Source: Hydrangea macrophylla (taxonomy: Eukaryota > Streptophyta > Magnoliopsida > Cornales > Hydrangeaceae). Taken from it: a DNA stretch of 64,000 bases. The notes under the pieces are model-generated. The model did no database searches. It saw only the letters and a list, made by a program, of their open reading frames with translations, and was not told where the DNA came from. Shown piece after piece: positions 53,367 through 63,778 of the stretch. Numbering within the stretch: position 1 is the first letter of the stretch; each line of letters starts with the position of its first letter. Both the position numbers and the translations under genes were made by a program. The stretch covers positions 27,839,501 to 27,903,500 of the forward strand of contig CM066998.1 of assembly GCA_033977485.1 (NCBI GenBank), given 5' to 3'.

Positions 53367-54883
53367 TGATTGGCGACGAATAGTTCCTGTTTATAGTCCT
53401 TAAGATACGCTTTGTTAGCCCATTTTATTTAGATATTAGTCATTTTTTAATAATTATTCTATAATTTGTAGGCTTTGGAGCTTTAACATGAAAATGCACA
53501 AAAATTCAATGATTAGTGGCTTTGGAAATCATTTTGGGCTCAAAAGGTGATTCCAGTGAAAGTTGAATGCAGTAGCAGCCTTGGGAATCACATTTTTTAC
53601 AAGGAATACGTCGGATTTGAGAAATTTCTCCAGAGATATAAAATGTAGATCTTCGAGTTACGGACGCGTGGCACAAACGGTGAGTCAATACGAGGTCCGA
53701 GTCAAAAGTTATCGCAATTCTACGATCAGTGTGCAAAGCTGAGAAAATATGAGAAAAAGTTGGAAAAGTGTCATCTCACTGGAGCGACCCGCACGTGCAA
53801 CTCGTGCGAGCGACCCGTTGAAAAAGTCAAAAGCACGTATTTCGAGGTACTGAAGACCCATGTACGATTCGAATTGGCCGAATAAGTCCAGAAACGTAAA
53901 AACAGTAGTTTTAGTGCGATTAGGCTTAGGAAAGCTTCCTAAATCCTTCCAAAATCTATATAAATCATATTCTAAATCAAATTTAGGGTTACACATCATT
54001 ACACAACATTACACACATCCTTCAACAACAAAAACTTTAGTCATTGAAGGGAGGAAAGCAAGGAGAAGAAGAAGAAGAAGAAAACCAAGGATTCCCATAG
54101 CCTCCTCCATCAACCTCTTGTCGTTCATCGCTTCTATGGCCGCTTAGACCGATATCTAGGGTTTCAATGAAACCCTAGCCAAGTAATAGGGTGTTATTTA
54201 TGTTTTTCTTTTAGATTTATTATGTATGGATGATGATTACATGTTTTTGAGGATTTTAAATAATAAAATCGTACTTTTATTGATTAAATCATTACTTTCA
54301 AAGTTTATTCTTGTCTTAGATCTATTTTGAATGTGATGTGCTCAATGATCTATATTTGTTATGCTTGTATGGATTATTTACATGTAATGGTGCTTAATTG
54401 AATTGTGATATCAAGTAGTCGAATAGTTCATGCCTAAGGAAGACGGATTGTGCTGCAACCCTAGTTTAGTGTGAGACAATCCGTGCCTAACGAAGATGAA
54501 TTATGTTGGTGCTTGAACCGTAGTTATCTTCTTGACGGAGGAATTGGGCTTGTAGCTACAATTCCCCATTATCATCCAACGTAATAATCTAATTGAATGC
54601 ATAAAATACCCTTATTATGAAGCTAGTGGTGGATTTGCAATCCTAGGTTCACTTGACATATTCATTAAAACCACGTTTAAATTGCTTTCATAGTTTAGAC
54701 TTATTATTATTGTTCTTAGTTTAATTAAAATCAAAACTAAAATTCTATTTTCTTGATTAACTAGGTTTAGGTTTTAAAATTAAAGTGCTTTAGTATTTCA
54801 ATCTCTGTGGATTCGACCTTTACTTCCACACTACAAATCTTTTAAAGTAGAGTATACTTTTTATCTTGATTCTGACGAGATCA
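53367..54883 (+). repeat. 3' LTR of Athila-3
   Basis: 1517 bp, TGATTGGCGACG to CTGACGAGATCA. Promoter-like CTATATAAAT lies at 53956-53965. It carries the GAGCGACCCG block near 53781 and 53808. It provides the reference for the deletion in the 5' LTR. Confidence 0.9.
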
Positions 54884-54888
54884 TCTGT

Positions 54889-55560
54889 TTAAAGTAAATT
54901 TGAAGAGTTTAAAATCCAATTTGATTTTAATTTGGTTAAAAATTTATCAAATGTCAAGTCAACAGAAATTTCACTTAATATTCATATATGCCAAGTAAAA
55001 TTTCACTTAATATTTTTGTATGGAGGATCTTTTTCTAATCAATAATTTTATTTGTCCTTAACTCAATAAATCTTACCATAATGCCAATTCCACTAATTGC
55101 CCCATTATTATAAAAAATAATAATAACAAATAAAAAAAAAAAAAAAAAGAAATTTAGGTGGAAGTCACTAGAAGTAATTGTTAAGAGCTTAAAGTCTAAA
55201 TTGATACTTAATTTGGTAAAATGACCCTCAATTGTCAGGTTAAGTGAAATTTCACTTAATATTCATGTACGGGTTCAGTGAAATTGCACTTAATATTCAT
55301 GTATGGAGGACCGTTCCCTAATCAAGAATTTTAATTGTAAAAAGTCCCTTAAAGGTCGAGTTAAGTAAAATTTTACTTAATATGCATGTATGGGTCCACT
55401 GAAATTTCACTTAATATTCATGCATGCCAAGTGAAATTTCACTTAACATTTTTGTATATAGAACCTTTCCTAATCAATAATTTAATTATCCTTAACTCTA
55501 AAAATTTTTGTCATAATGTCATTTCCATTAATTGTCCATTCTTTTGTTCTTCAGGTGTCT
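54889..55560. repeat. Palindromic tandem repeat array, second half
   Basis: Continues the array of 44190-44880 after the Athila-3 insertion. Units near 54900, 55160 and 55330 carry AAGTGAAATTTCACTT or variants, often twice per unit, with ATTCATGTATG between. An A-run lies at 55130-55148. No gene. Confidence 0.65.
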
Positions 55561-55616
55561 TTGAAATATTTCCACCTATAAGAGACATTTCCACTTCTTT
55601 TCATCACAGCTTCATA

Positions 55617-55647
<31 letters not shown>

Positions 55648-55811
55648 GAGTAATGCTATGCTTCCCAAATTTCTATCCTAAAAGTGATTCTCAAATGATG
55701 TGACAGTGGAGTCAGGCAAACAAAATACAATCAAAATTCAACTAATCTCACTATATTAGATATGTTATCACTGGCACATCATTTATGATATAAATTTGGA
55801 AAGAATAGCAT

Positions 55812-55816
<5 letters not shown>
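55648..55816. mobile_element. MITE 1, 169 bp
   Basis: Terminal inverted repeats start GAGTAATGCTATGCTTCCCA and, from the other end, GAGTAATGCTATTCTTTCCA. Similarity continues inward to the GATGTG-CAGTG block. It sits between a TA run and a TC run, so no target duplication can be read. Confidence 0.7.

Positions 55817-55881
<65 letters not shown>
55817..55881. repeat. (TC)n(TA)n microsatellite
   Basis: About 50 bp of TC dinucleotides followed by TA dinucleotides, directly after MITE 1. Confidence 0.85.
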
Positions 55882-55883
<2 letters not shown>

Positions 55884-56107
55884 GTATGAGTATAGTTGTT
55901 TGCTTAAAAAAATTGAGTACAAGAAGATAGTCACATAAAAGGACCGATAAAGTATAATCATAATTTTTATTTTTTTTGAAATTTTATATCGAATGTTGGT
56001 CTTGGTTTGATGATCTTGCCTTGTTGATTTGAAATACGGAGTACATTTTTTTTTTTCAAAATTTGAATTATCATTTGAAAGATATATCATTTTAAAGTTG
56101 AGTCCAG

Positions 56108-56283
56108 TTTTGCTCACCATAAAATTGCTCATCTATTGCTCATCCAACTCTCTCATTGACTAATGCAGTGGGATCCATGAATTTTTATCATTAATTAATC
56201 TTTAATTAATCTTGAGTCTCATTACATTGACCAATGGGAAAATTTGATGAACAATAAGTGAACAATTTTAGGGTTAGCAAAAA
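56108..56283. mobile_element. MITE 2, about 176 bp
   Basis: Inverted ends: TTTTGCTCACCATAAAATTG at the left; the right end reversed reads TTTTGCTAACCCTAAAATTG. Similarity extends about 50 bases inward (CTCATCTATTGCTCATC against TTCACTTATTGTTCATC). No clear target duplication. Superfamily not assigned. Confidence 0.65.
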
Positions 56284-56455
56284 TGTGTTCTTTAAAGTTT
56301 GCAAAGAAAGAAAACCAAAACGATGGCTTCATGCTTACATCAGTATTGTGCTGATACGCTTGCAAAGAGGCACATAGCAACTTGCTGACATCAGCTGATG
56401 TCACTAGCGCGCGAGGTTATTCTTGTCCAAAAATATATTTGGGACTTGAGAAAGA

Positions 56456-56661
56456 ATTAAAAAAGAGCACTATTAGACCCACATAGTGAACTACACATTT
56501 TTCACACACATCTTTAATTATTTGTATCTTGTACTGTTTGAATTTTTTAACTTTTTTTTGTAAAATATTCAAATAGCACAAGGTACAAACATTTAAAGTT
56601 GTGTGTTAAAAAAGTGTGTTGTTCACTGTGTGAGTCTAACATTTTCCATTAAAAAAGAGCA
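56456..56661. mobile_element. MITE 3 with 14-bp flanking direct repeats
   Basis: ATTAAAAAAGAGCA occurs at 56456-56469 and 56648-56661. Between them the sequence folds back along most of its length: TTAGACCCACATAGTGAACT at left against TTAGACTCACACAGTGAACA reversed from the right. A long target duplication would suit a Mutator-type MITE, though part of the repeat may belong to the element ends. Confidence 0.6.
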
Positions 56662-56837
56662 TTTTATGAATCTAATTAGGTATATGCTATTGGCTAGGTA
56701 CCTTAAACCAAGTCTCTCTTAATTTAATTGATGTCAATAGAAAAACGAATAAATGATAAAGTTGACCAATAAAAGATTCATTAAATGACTAATAAGTTAT
56801 AAATTGAAAAATTATCTCTATCCTAGTTTCTAATAAG

Positions 56838-57216
56838 CAAGGGCGGAGGTACAAGGAGACGAGGCCGGGCTTCAGCCCTGCAATTGTAGTTTAGCCTCTC
56901 CAAATTTAAAAAATAATAATAATAATAATAAGTTTAATACATGTGATATTTTAGCCCAAATGTGGTCTAGCTTACCTCAAAATTTGAGAATTTTCTTTAG
57001 TACAGGTGATATTTTAGCCCAAATATAGTCTACCCCATCTCAAAAGAGAATATTATTTTTAAATGGACCTAATTTGACACCATATTTCATCATCAAATAT
57101 GTATAAATAGACCCCAACGCAACGCGCGCGCACACCCCACCCCCCCAAAAAAAAATTAATAATAATAATAATAATAAAATAAATAAAATGAATAAAAACT
57201 TTTGACTCCACCCTTG
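56838..57216. mobile_element. Small hAT-like non-autonomous element, 379 bp
   Basis: Ends read CAAGGGCGGAG and, reversed, CAAGGGTGGAG, similar to hAT terminal repeats. Flanking octamers CTAATAAG and TTAAGAAG agree at six of eight positions, as for an old 8-bp target duplication. Inside are AAT trinucleotide runs (56910-56931 and 57157-57178) and a diverged repeat of GTGATATTTTAGCCCAAAT. Confidence 0.5.
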
Positions 57217-57683
57217 TTAAGAAGTTGGCTTTTGGTCCCTGAATAAGTTGAAAAAAGCTATAAGTCATAAATCTACAAACTACAAGATACACCAAACACT
57301 TCATATAAGCTTTTTCTAAAATATAAACTATAATTTACAACTTATAAACGGGGTTGTACAATTTATTGGTGTGTGATTAATGTAAATTCCTATGTGACTT
57401 TTAGAAGTCCTATTAAATGTGGCCCACTAGCCTTCTATGTTAGTTGGACTTCACTAACTATTTAGCCAATAGAAGATTGTCCCAATTAATATATATATGT
57501 ATGTGTATATATATATAAAAGATATACGTTATTAATTGTTGAGATAACCAATGATTGAATGGTTCGTCTTTCAACAGTTATTAAATAAGGAACTTTTCAT
57601 ATTTCAAGAAAATATTTATGAAAGTCATTACGTATTCCAAGACCGTTTTTATGACAGTCATTAATAGGCCCTCTTCTCTCCTC

Positions 57684-57690
57684 TATAAAA
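57684..57690 (+). promoter_or_regulatory. TATA box of the copia LTR
   Basis: TATAAAA in CTCTATAAAAGG, about 145 bp upstream of the ATG at 57830. Transcription would start near 57715. Confidence 0.7.
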
Positions 57691-57829
57691 GGTACACCCT
57701 ACCCCTTGAAAGTTAACCTCAATCAATTACATAAATAAGGGTGTGCATAATTGAGAGACAGAGAGAAGAAGAAAAAGCCTAGAGTAAAGTACAATCTAAG
57801 GGGTACCAATTCCTTCTCTAGCAATATCA

Positions 57830-57842
57830 ATGGCGAATAATG
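57830..57842 (+). CDS. gag: Predicted first coding exon of copia gag (in the LTR)
   Basis: ATG GCG AAT AAT G encodes Met-Ala-Asn-Asn plus one base and is followed directly by GTATGT. Joined to 59314 it gives MANNVIVPTSLHS, a plausible Gag N-terminus. Without this exon the conserved Gag start (IPTLNGTNFSEW) has no upstream in-frame ATG: a stop lies at 59289-59291 and the first downstream Met is well inside the domain. The exon lies in the transcribed part of the LTR. This is a prediction from sequence; RNA evidence would decide. Confidence 0.55.
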
Positions 57843-59313
57843 GTATGTGAAAAGTTTTCTTAAGATGTATTATATTCAAGATCTTGGCATATAAAGTTAT
57901 TTCCGCATGATAGTTTTATTAATTAAAGTCTTACAATTGGTATCAGAGCACATGTTTTGAATATATACATCTTGGATTAAAAGACTGTTAATTATCTTAT
58001 ATTCAAGAAATAGTCTATTCTTTAACTGGGTTAATGTCTCGGTGATGACATAACTAGTATATAACAATTGATTTAAGTTTCTTTTGATATGCCATACACA
58101 ATAGCATGATGATGAATATTAGATGGCGAATTAAGGATGATTAAGGATCTGTAACATTCTCGTGTTTAGTTTTTCCATGACTTTTTCACTATCTATGATT
58201 CACATTTAATATATTTATATTCGTTTCCTTCAATAATTGAAACGATGTAAAGGAAAGTTTTGTTTTCTAATGGCATCAGTAAATACATGATGTTAGTATT
58301 AAAGGGCATGTGAATGACTTATGTTACTTCCATTGATATTAGACTCGGAATTGTTATATCTTGATTAAGTCATGATATGTCTTGTTGTTCAATCAAGGGA
58401 GATCAATTTGATCACACAGCTATGATGGGCTGGAAATTAAACTTGATCCTGTGACTAGAATTGGTCTATTAATTGTCTACTTTTAGTTGAAATTTATTGC
58501 ACAATTAGGGTATTGTGTAATACTGAAAGTGATTAAATTTTACTTATTGCTACAAGATTTAGAATTATTGCTAATTTTTGTCATTGAAAGGATTTTAATC
58601 ACATGAAAGAAATTTTAAATTTATTATGGAAGTGATTAAGTAAATAAATAAAGATTTAGCAATTAAATAATAACTCTAATAAAGTGATAGAAAATATACA
58701 ATTTTAGAGTTATTGCTTAAAGTAATCATTGCACAGAAAAATCAATTACATAAAAGAAAAGAAAATTTTTATTATAAATTAGTAATTGAATTATTAAATG
58801 ATGACTTTAGCAATTAAATAAATAACTCTAATAAAAATGTTAGAGAATATTATTGGTTAGTTTTATTTTCATATGGTTTATTAACTTAGTAGTTGCCAAA
58901 GTGACCTAGGTTAGTGAGCCTTATGAATATAAAACTACATTAAAGATTAGTCAAATAAGGGTGACATAAAATACAATAATATTCTCAATGGTAGTCATAG
59001 TTGGGAGATTGGGGCTAGCCCAAAGGAAAGTCACTTTCAACTAACTATGAACTGGATAGGGTAATGTAATTTGTATTACTGAGTAGTTTAGAATTGGATA
59101 CCCAAAGGTAACATGACTAACTATTAGGTGACATAAATTACATTAGACCTATATAGGTGATAATATTTTGCACCTATAGAGTGGACACTAGATATATTAC
59201 GGTTTCGCCCGAAGGAGAAACTGTAGTGATGTCAATAGTTCATCTGTTTAGAATTTATAATTCTATATTAAAGATAGACTCAAGGCCTTAACGTGAGCAT
59301 TGTTCTATTTCAG
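57843..59313 (+). other. Predicted intron in the copia leader, containing the PBS
   Basis: 1471 bp, from GTATGT to TTCTATTTCAG, AT-rich like plant introns. It spans the LTR end, the PBS and the whole leader. No gene within it. An imperfect duplication of TTTAGCAATTAAATAA..AACTCTAATAAA lies near 58655 and 58811. Confidence 0.5.
57938..57949 (+). promoter_or_regulatory. Primer-binding site of the copia element, tRNA-iMet
   Basis: TGGTATCAGAGC, 2 bases after the LTR end, complementary to initiator tRNA-Met. Confidence 0.92.
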
Positions 59314-59735
59314 TGATTGTTCCCACTTCGTTGCACTCTCATGCATCTAGCATTCCAACTCTTAATGGGACAAACTTTTCGGAATGGTATGAACAAGTCC
59401 AATTCACACTAGGTGTGTTAGATCTTGACATGGCACTGTTGGTTGACAAACCTGAGGAAGTTACTGCTGACAGTACTGCAGTACAGGTTGACATTATGAA
59501 AGCCTGAGAAAGATCGAACAGACTTAGTCTTATGTTTTTGAGGATGACCATAGCTAATAATATTAAAACCTCTCTTCCTCAAACTAATAGCGCATTGGAA
59601 CTCTTGACTGCTGTTAAAGAACGTTTTAAATCAGCAGATAAGTCACTAGCAGGCACACTTATGGCAGAATTAACTACTGTCAAATATGATGGTAATAGAG
59701 GAGTTCAGGAACATATCCTGATATCCTCTATATGA
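59314..59735 (+). pseudogene. gag: Copia gag, N-terminal part
   Basis: Encodes a copia Gag N-terminal domain: SIPTLNGTNFSEWYEQVQFT, then LDLDMALLVDKPEE. TGA at 59505-59507, probably a former Trp codon, interrupts it. The same frame continues (SLMFLRMTIANNIKTSLPQT, LTAVKERFKSADKSLAGTLM) until a shift near 59715, where the repeated ATATCCTGATATCCT suggests a small duplication. Past that point Gag goes on in the frame of 59732. It would form the particle. Two lesions prevent a full Gag from this copy. Confidence 0.85.
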
Positions 59736-60538
59736 TTGACAAAGCTGCAAAATTAGGAGCACTAGGAATGCAAGTGGATGAATCCTTCTTAGTACAGTTT
59801 ATTCTTAACTCACTCCCTTCTCAGTTCGGCCCATTCAAAATTCATTATAATACTCATAAAGACAAATGGAATTTGAATGAGCTGACTAGTATGTGTATTC
59901 AAGAGGAAGTGAGATTAAGGCAAGAAGGACCCCACTCTGTGCTAGTTGTAACTCATGAAGCTAAAAAGAAAGGAAAGTTTGTGAAAGGAAAGAGAATTCC
60001 ACCAAAGAAAGGAGATGGACCTGGGAAAAGTAGCCAGGGACATGGAAAGTTTATTGTCACGTGTTATTTTTGTGGCAAGAAAGGTCATGTGAAGAAGGAC
60101 TGCAGCAAGCGTAAAGCTTGGTTCGAAAAGAGAGGTACCAATCTTTCTTTTGTATGTTATGAATCAAATCTTGCTGAAGTTCCTTCAAATACTTGGTGGA
60201 TTGACTCTGGGGCCTCAACTCACATAACAAATTCAATGAAGGGATTCCTTACAACCCGGAACCCGAAGGAAAGTGAACGATTCATCTATATGGGGAACCG
60301 TCACAAAGCAGAAGTGGTATTTGTTGGAACCTACCGCCTACTCTTGGAGACGGGTCATCAGATGGATCTTATGGACACTTTTTATGTACCTTCGATTTCT
60401 AGGAATTTGGTTTCTCTATCCAGATTAGATGTTGCTGGATATTCTGTTTTATTTGGTTATGCGAAACTAAGTTTAATGTTTAACTCTATTATGGTTGGTT
60501 CTGAAATTTTATGTGATGGTTTATATAAAATTCCTTGA
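59732..60538 (+). CDS. gag: Copia gag C-terminus and protease
   Basis: 268 codons in one frame, beginning [13 protein letters not shown] only because the shift upstream cuts it from the Gag start. It includes the Gag C-domain ([20 protein letters not shown]), a basic linker, one zinc knuckle [14 protein letters not shown] (near 60062) and the copia protease motif [13 protein letters not shown] (near 60197). It ends at TGA 60536-60538, just before IN begins in another frame; in autonomous copia elements these are one polyprotein, so a short indel near 60530 has split it. The protease would be active only as a dimer after translation of the full chain. Confidence 0.8.
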   Translation: MIDKAAKLGALGMQVDESFLVQFILNSLPSQFGPFKIHYNTHKDKWNLNELTSMCIQEEVRLRQEGPHSVLVVTHEAKKKGKFVKGKRIPPKKGDGPGKSSQGHGKFIVTCYFCGKKGHVKKDCSKRKAWFEKRGTNLSFVCYESNLAEVPSNTWWIDSGASTHITNSMKGFLTTRNPKESERFIYMGNRHKAEVVFVGTYRLLLETGHQMDLMDTFYVPSISRNLVSLSRLDVAGYSVLFGYAKLSLMFNSIMVGSEILCDGLYKIP

Positions 60539-63369
60539 ATCATGAGTTTGCACAATCTTTAATAGCCCTGCATTCGAATGTTAGTTCAAAACGAGGTCTA
60601 ATTAATGAAAACTCTTCAATCTTGTGGCATAAAAGACTGGAGCATATCTCCAAGGATAGAATTGAGAGATTAGTGAAAACTGGGATTTTGGATAACCTAG
60701 ACTTCACTGATTTTCAAGTGTGTGTGGAATGCATTAAGGGAAAGCAAACCAAACACACTAAGAAAGGTGCCACAAGAAGTACTAAGCTTCTTGAGATAAT
60801 TCATACAGATATTTGTGGACCACTCTCCATTCCATGTTTTGATGGAGAAAGATACTTTATCACCTTTATAGATGATTTTTCTCGCTATGGTTATGTATAT
60901 CTAATACATGAAAAGTCTCAGGCCGTTGACATCCTTGAGGTGTTCGTTACTGAGGTCGAGAGGCAGTTAGATAGAAAGGTTAAAATAGTGAGATCTGATC
61001 GAGGTGGTGAGTTCTATGGTAGATATGATGAGACAGGTCAAAATCCTGGCCCATTTGCCAAATTTCTTGAAAAGCATGGCATTTGTGCTCAATACACAAT
61101 TCTAGGTATGCCACAGCAGAATGGAGTTGCTGAAAGGCGTAATCGTACACTTTTGGATATGGTTAGGAGTATGATGAGTTTTTCAATTGTACCTGATTCA
61201 TTGTGGGGTGAAGCATTAAAGACTACAATGTATATCTTGAATATGGTTCCTAGTAAGGCTGTCCCAACAACTCCTTTCGAGTTGTGGACTGGTAGAAAGC
61301 CTAGTTTGAGACATTTACATGTTTGGGGTTGTCCAGCAGAAGCAAGGATCTTCCACCCACATGAGAAAAAGTTAGATTCAAGGACCATATCTGGATATTT
61401 CATTGGTTATCCAGATAAGTCCAAAGGGTACAAATTTTATTGTCCTAACCATAGTACGAGGATTGTGGAAACCGGTAATGCCAGATTCTTAGAGAATGGC
61501 AAAGTTAGTGGGAGTGATGAATCAAGAAAGGTCAATCTTAAGGAATTAAGAGTGGATATCCCACCACCCTTTCCTCCTCGAGAAATTGTTGTTCCTCAAG
61601 CTATTCAACCAGTTGAGGGAAATGAACAACATAATGGAAATGATTCACCACTTCATGAGGATGTTGCCATTGAAAATAATGTAGTATCACCACAACCGGC
61701 AGTTCTGAGGAAATCTCAGAGGGAAAGAAAACCTGCCATTTCAGATGATTATGTGGTGTATCTACAAGAATCTGATTTTGATATTGGGATTAGTAAAGAT
61801 CCGGTTTCATTTTCACAAGCCATGGAAAGTGATAATTCTAGTAAATGGATCGATACTATGAATAAAGAGTTGAAATCAATGGACCAGAATAGTGTCTGGG
61901 ATCTCGTTGATTTGCCTAATAATTGTAAGAAATTCGGTTGTAAATGGGTCTTTAAGACCAAGCGCGACGCTAAAGGCAATATCGAGAGATATAAGGCCAT
62001 ACTTGTGGCTAAAGGTTTCACTCAGAAAGAAGGCATTGATTATAGAGAGACCTTCTCTCCGGTATCTAAAAAGGACTCATTTAGAATTATCATGACACTT
62101 GTAGCTCATTATGATCTAGAGTTACATCAGATGGATGTGAAAACTGCTTTTTTAAATGGAAATTTGGATGAGGATATCTACATGGAACAACCTGAAGGGT
62201 TCACAAAGAAAGGAAAAGAACATTTGGCTTGCAAATTAAAGAAATCTATTTACGGTCTTAAACAAGCTTCCAGGCAATGGTATATAAAGTTTAATGATAC
62301 CATTACTGATTTTGGATTTAAGGAAAACACTGTTGATAAGTGTATTTATCTAAAAATCAGTGGGAGTAAGTTTATCTTTTTGGTCTTATATGTGGATGAT
62401 ATTTTGTTAGCCAGTAGTGATCTTGGTTTGTTACACGAAATCAAGGAGTATCTTTCTAAGTGCTTTAAGATGGTTGATATGGGTGAGGCATCCTATGTCA
62501 TTGGCATAGAGATCTTTAGGGATCGATCTCGAGGATTGCTGGAACTGTCTCAGAAAGGTTATATCAATCGTGTCTTGGAAAGATTCAATATGCAGCTATG
62601 TTCAGTCAGTGATGCACCAATCATGAAAGGTGACAAGTTAAATGAAAGTCAGTGCCCTAGGAATGACTTAGAAAAGGAACAAATGAAGAAAGTTCCATAT
62701 GCATCAGCTGTGGGGAGCTTAATGTATGCTCAGACTTGTACCAGACCAGATATTAGCTTTGCAGTTGGAATGTTAGGTAGATATCAAAGTAATCCAGGAA
62801 TGGAACACTGGAAAGCAGCAAAGAAAGTTATGCGATATCTTAAAGGGACAAAGGAATATATGCTCACATATAGGAGATCAGATCAGTTAGAAGTAATTGG
62901 GTACTCAGACTCGGATTTTGGTGGTTGCTTAGATAGCAGAAAGTCCACATCAGGCTTTGTGTTTCTGCTAGCTGGTGGAGCAATCTCGTGGAAAAGTGTG
63001 AAGCAGTCCATTATTGCTTCATCCACGATGGAGGCCGAGTTTGTGGCATGTTTTGAGGCTACGAGTCATGCTTTATGGTTGCGGAATTACATTTCAGGAC
63101 TTGGTGTTGTTGACTCTATTGCCAAGCCGCTGAAAATTTATTGTGACAATACCGCAGCAGTTTTCTTCTCTAAGAATGGAAAGTATTCTAGTGGTTCCAA
63201 GCACATGGAACTTAAGTACTTGGTTGTTAGAGAAAGAGTCCAGAAACAGCAAGTGTCAATTGAAAATTTGAGCACTACTCTTATGATTGCTGATCCATTG
63301 ACTAAGGGATTACCTCCAAAGACATATAAGGAACATGTTGTAAGGATGGGTCTTTTGAGTAATCAATGA
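60535..63369 (+). CDS. pol: Copia Pol: integrase, reverse transcriptase, RNase H
   Basis: 944 codons without a stop. Order: GAG-pre-integrase ([10 protein letters not shown]); IN core with Asp in HTDICGP (about residue 90), Asp in VRSDRGGEF (about 153) and Glu in GVAERRNR (about 198); a spacer with Pro-rich sequence; RT from about 430 ([25 protein letters not shown]) with intact YVDD at about 619; RNase H with Asp in GYSDSDFGG (about 789), [10 protein letters not shown] and [10 protein letters not shown] near the end. All catalytic residues checked are present. The start used is TTG at 60535 because an indel cuts the frame from gag-PR; it has no ATG of its own there. With gag repaired elsewhere in the genome the family could be active. 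Confidence 0.93.
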   Translation: MNHEFAQSLIALHSNVSSKRGLINENSSILWHKRLEHISKDRIERLVKTGILDNLDFTDFQVCVECIKGKQTKHTKKGATRSTKLLEIIHTDICGPLSIPCFDGERYFITFIDDFSRYGYVYLIHEKSQAVDILEVFVTEVERQLDRKVKIVRSDRGGEFYGRYDETGQNPGPFAKFLEKHGICAQYTILGMPQQNGVAERRNRTLLDMVRSMMSFSIVPDSLWGEALKTTMYILNMVPSKAVPTTPFELWTGRKPSLRHLHVWGCPAEARIFHPHEKKLDSRTISGYFIGYPDKSKGYKFYCPNHSTRIVETGNARFLENGKVSGSDESRKVNLKELRVDIPPPFPPREIVVPQAIQPVEGNEQHNGNDSPLHEDVAIENNVVSPQPAVLRKSQRERKPAISDDYVVYLQESDFDIGISKDPVSFSQAMESDNSSKWIDTMNKELKSMDQNSVWDLVDLPNNCKKFGCKWVFKTKRDAKGNIERYKAILVAKGFTQKEGIDYRETFSPVSKKDSFRIIMTLVAHYDLELHQMDVKTAFLNGNLDEDIYMEQPEGFTKKGKEHLACKLKKSIYGLKQASRQWYIKFNDTITDFGFKENTVDKCIYLKISGSKFIFLVLYVDDILLASSDLGLLHEIKEYLSKCFKMVDMGEASYVIGIEIFRDRSRGLLELSQKGYINRVLERFNMQLCSVSDAPIMKGDKLNESQCPRNDLEKEQMKKVPYASAVGSLMYAQTCTRPDISFAVGMLGRYQSNPGMEHWKAAKKVMRYLKGTKEYMLTYRRSDQLEVIGYSDSDFGGCLDSRKSTSGFVFLLAGGAISWKSVKQSIIASSTMEAEFVACFEATSHALWLRNYISGLGVVDSIAKPLKIYCDNTAAVFFSKNGKYSSGSKHMELKYLVVRERVQKQQVSIENLSTTLMIADPLTKGLPPKTYKEHVVRMGLLSNQ

Positions 63370-63778
63370 TGTAAATGATGGATATTTCAGTTGTAGTGTA
63401 ATTGACACTTATGCGCAATTAAAATTTGTTTATGTTATTTCCTGTTTTCAATTATGTGTGCACAATTTATGTTTTATTGTTTGATAAACAGGAAATGTCT
63501 TAACAAGACACATTACATGGGCATTACAGAATAATAGACTAAGGTTAGTACAGGTTATTAATGGCGTGGTGCATGGAAGGGAATATGACACAAAAGTTGT
63601 ACAACCGCTATGACTCACATTGATAGTCTATGCTAATCTTAGTATGACAGTAACTAAAAGTTTGGGCGTATTGACTAATTATGGAAATTTGTGATCACAT
63701 TAAAGTTTTATATGTGGAATCCAACTAAGTCAAATATCATAATCGGTCTAGTGGACCAAGTGGGAGAATGTAAATTCC
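63370..63778 (+). other. Copia 3' untranslated region and PPT
   Basis: No gene. It ends with AAGTGGGAGAA (63768-63778), the polypurine tract directly before the 3' LTR. Confidence 0.8.

Larger units (their letters stand above)
44889..54883 (+). mobile_element. Athila-3: non-autonomous Athila element, plus strand
   Basis: Flanked by TCTGT duplications (44884-44888 and 54884-54888). The 5' LTR is 44889-45458 (internally deleted) and the 3' LTR 53367-54883. The internal region is 7908 bp including a 2130-bp solo LTR, leaving about 5.77 kb, nearly equal to Athila-2. Gag and protease are present; RT, RNase H and IN are not. The insertion splits a palindromic tandem repeat. Confidence 0.9.
57381..57935 (+). 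repeat. 5' LTR of the copia element
   Basis: 555 bp, TGTAAATTCCTATG to AAGTCTTACA. TATA box TATAAAA at 57684-57690. It also contains an ATG (57830) followed by a GTATGT splice donor at 57843. Confidence 0.9.

Noticed and set aside
61089..62021. Minus-strand ORFs inside copia pol
   Set aside because: Shadows of the intact Pol frame.
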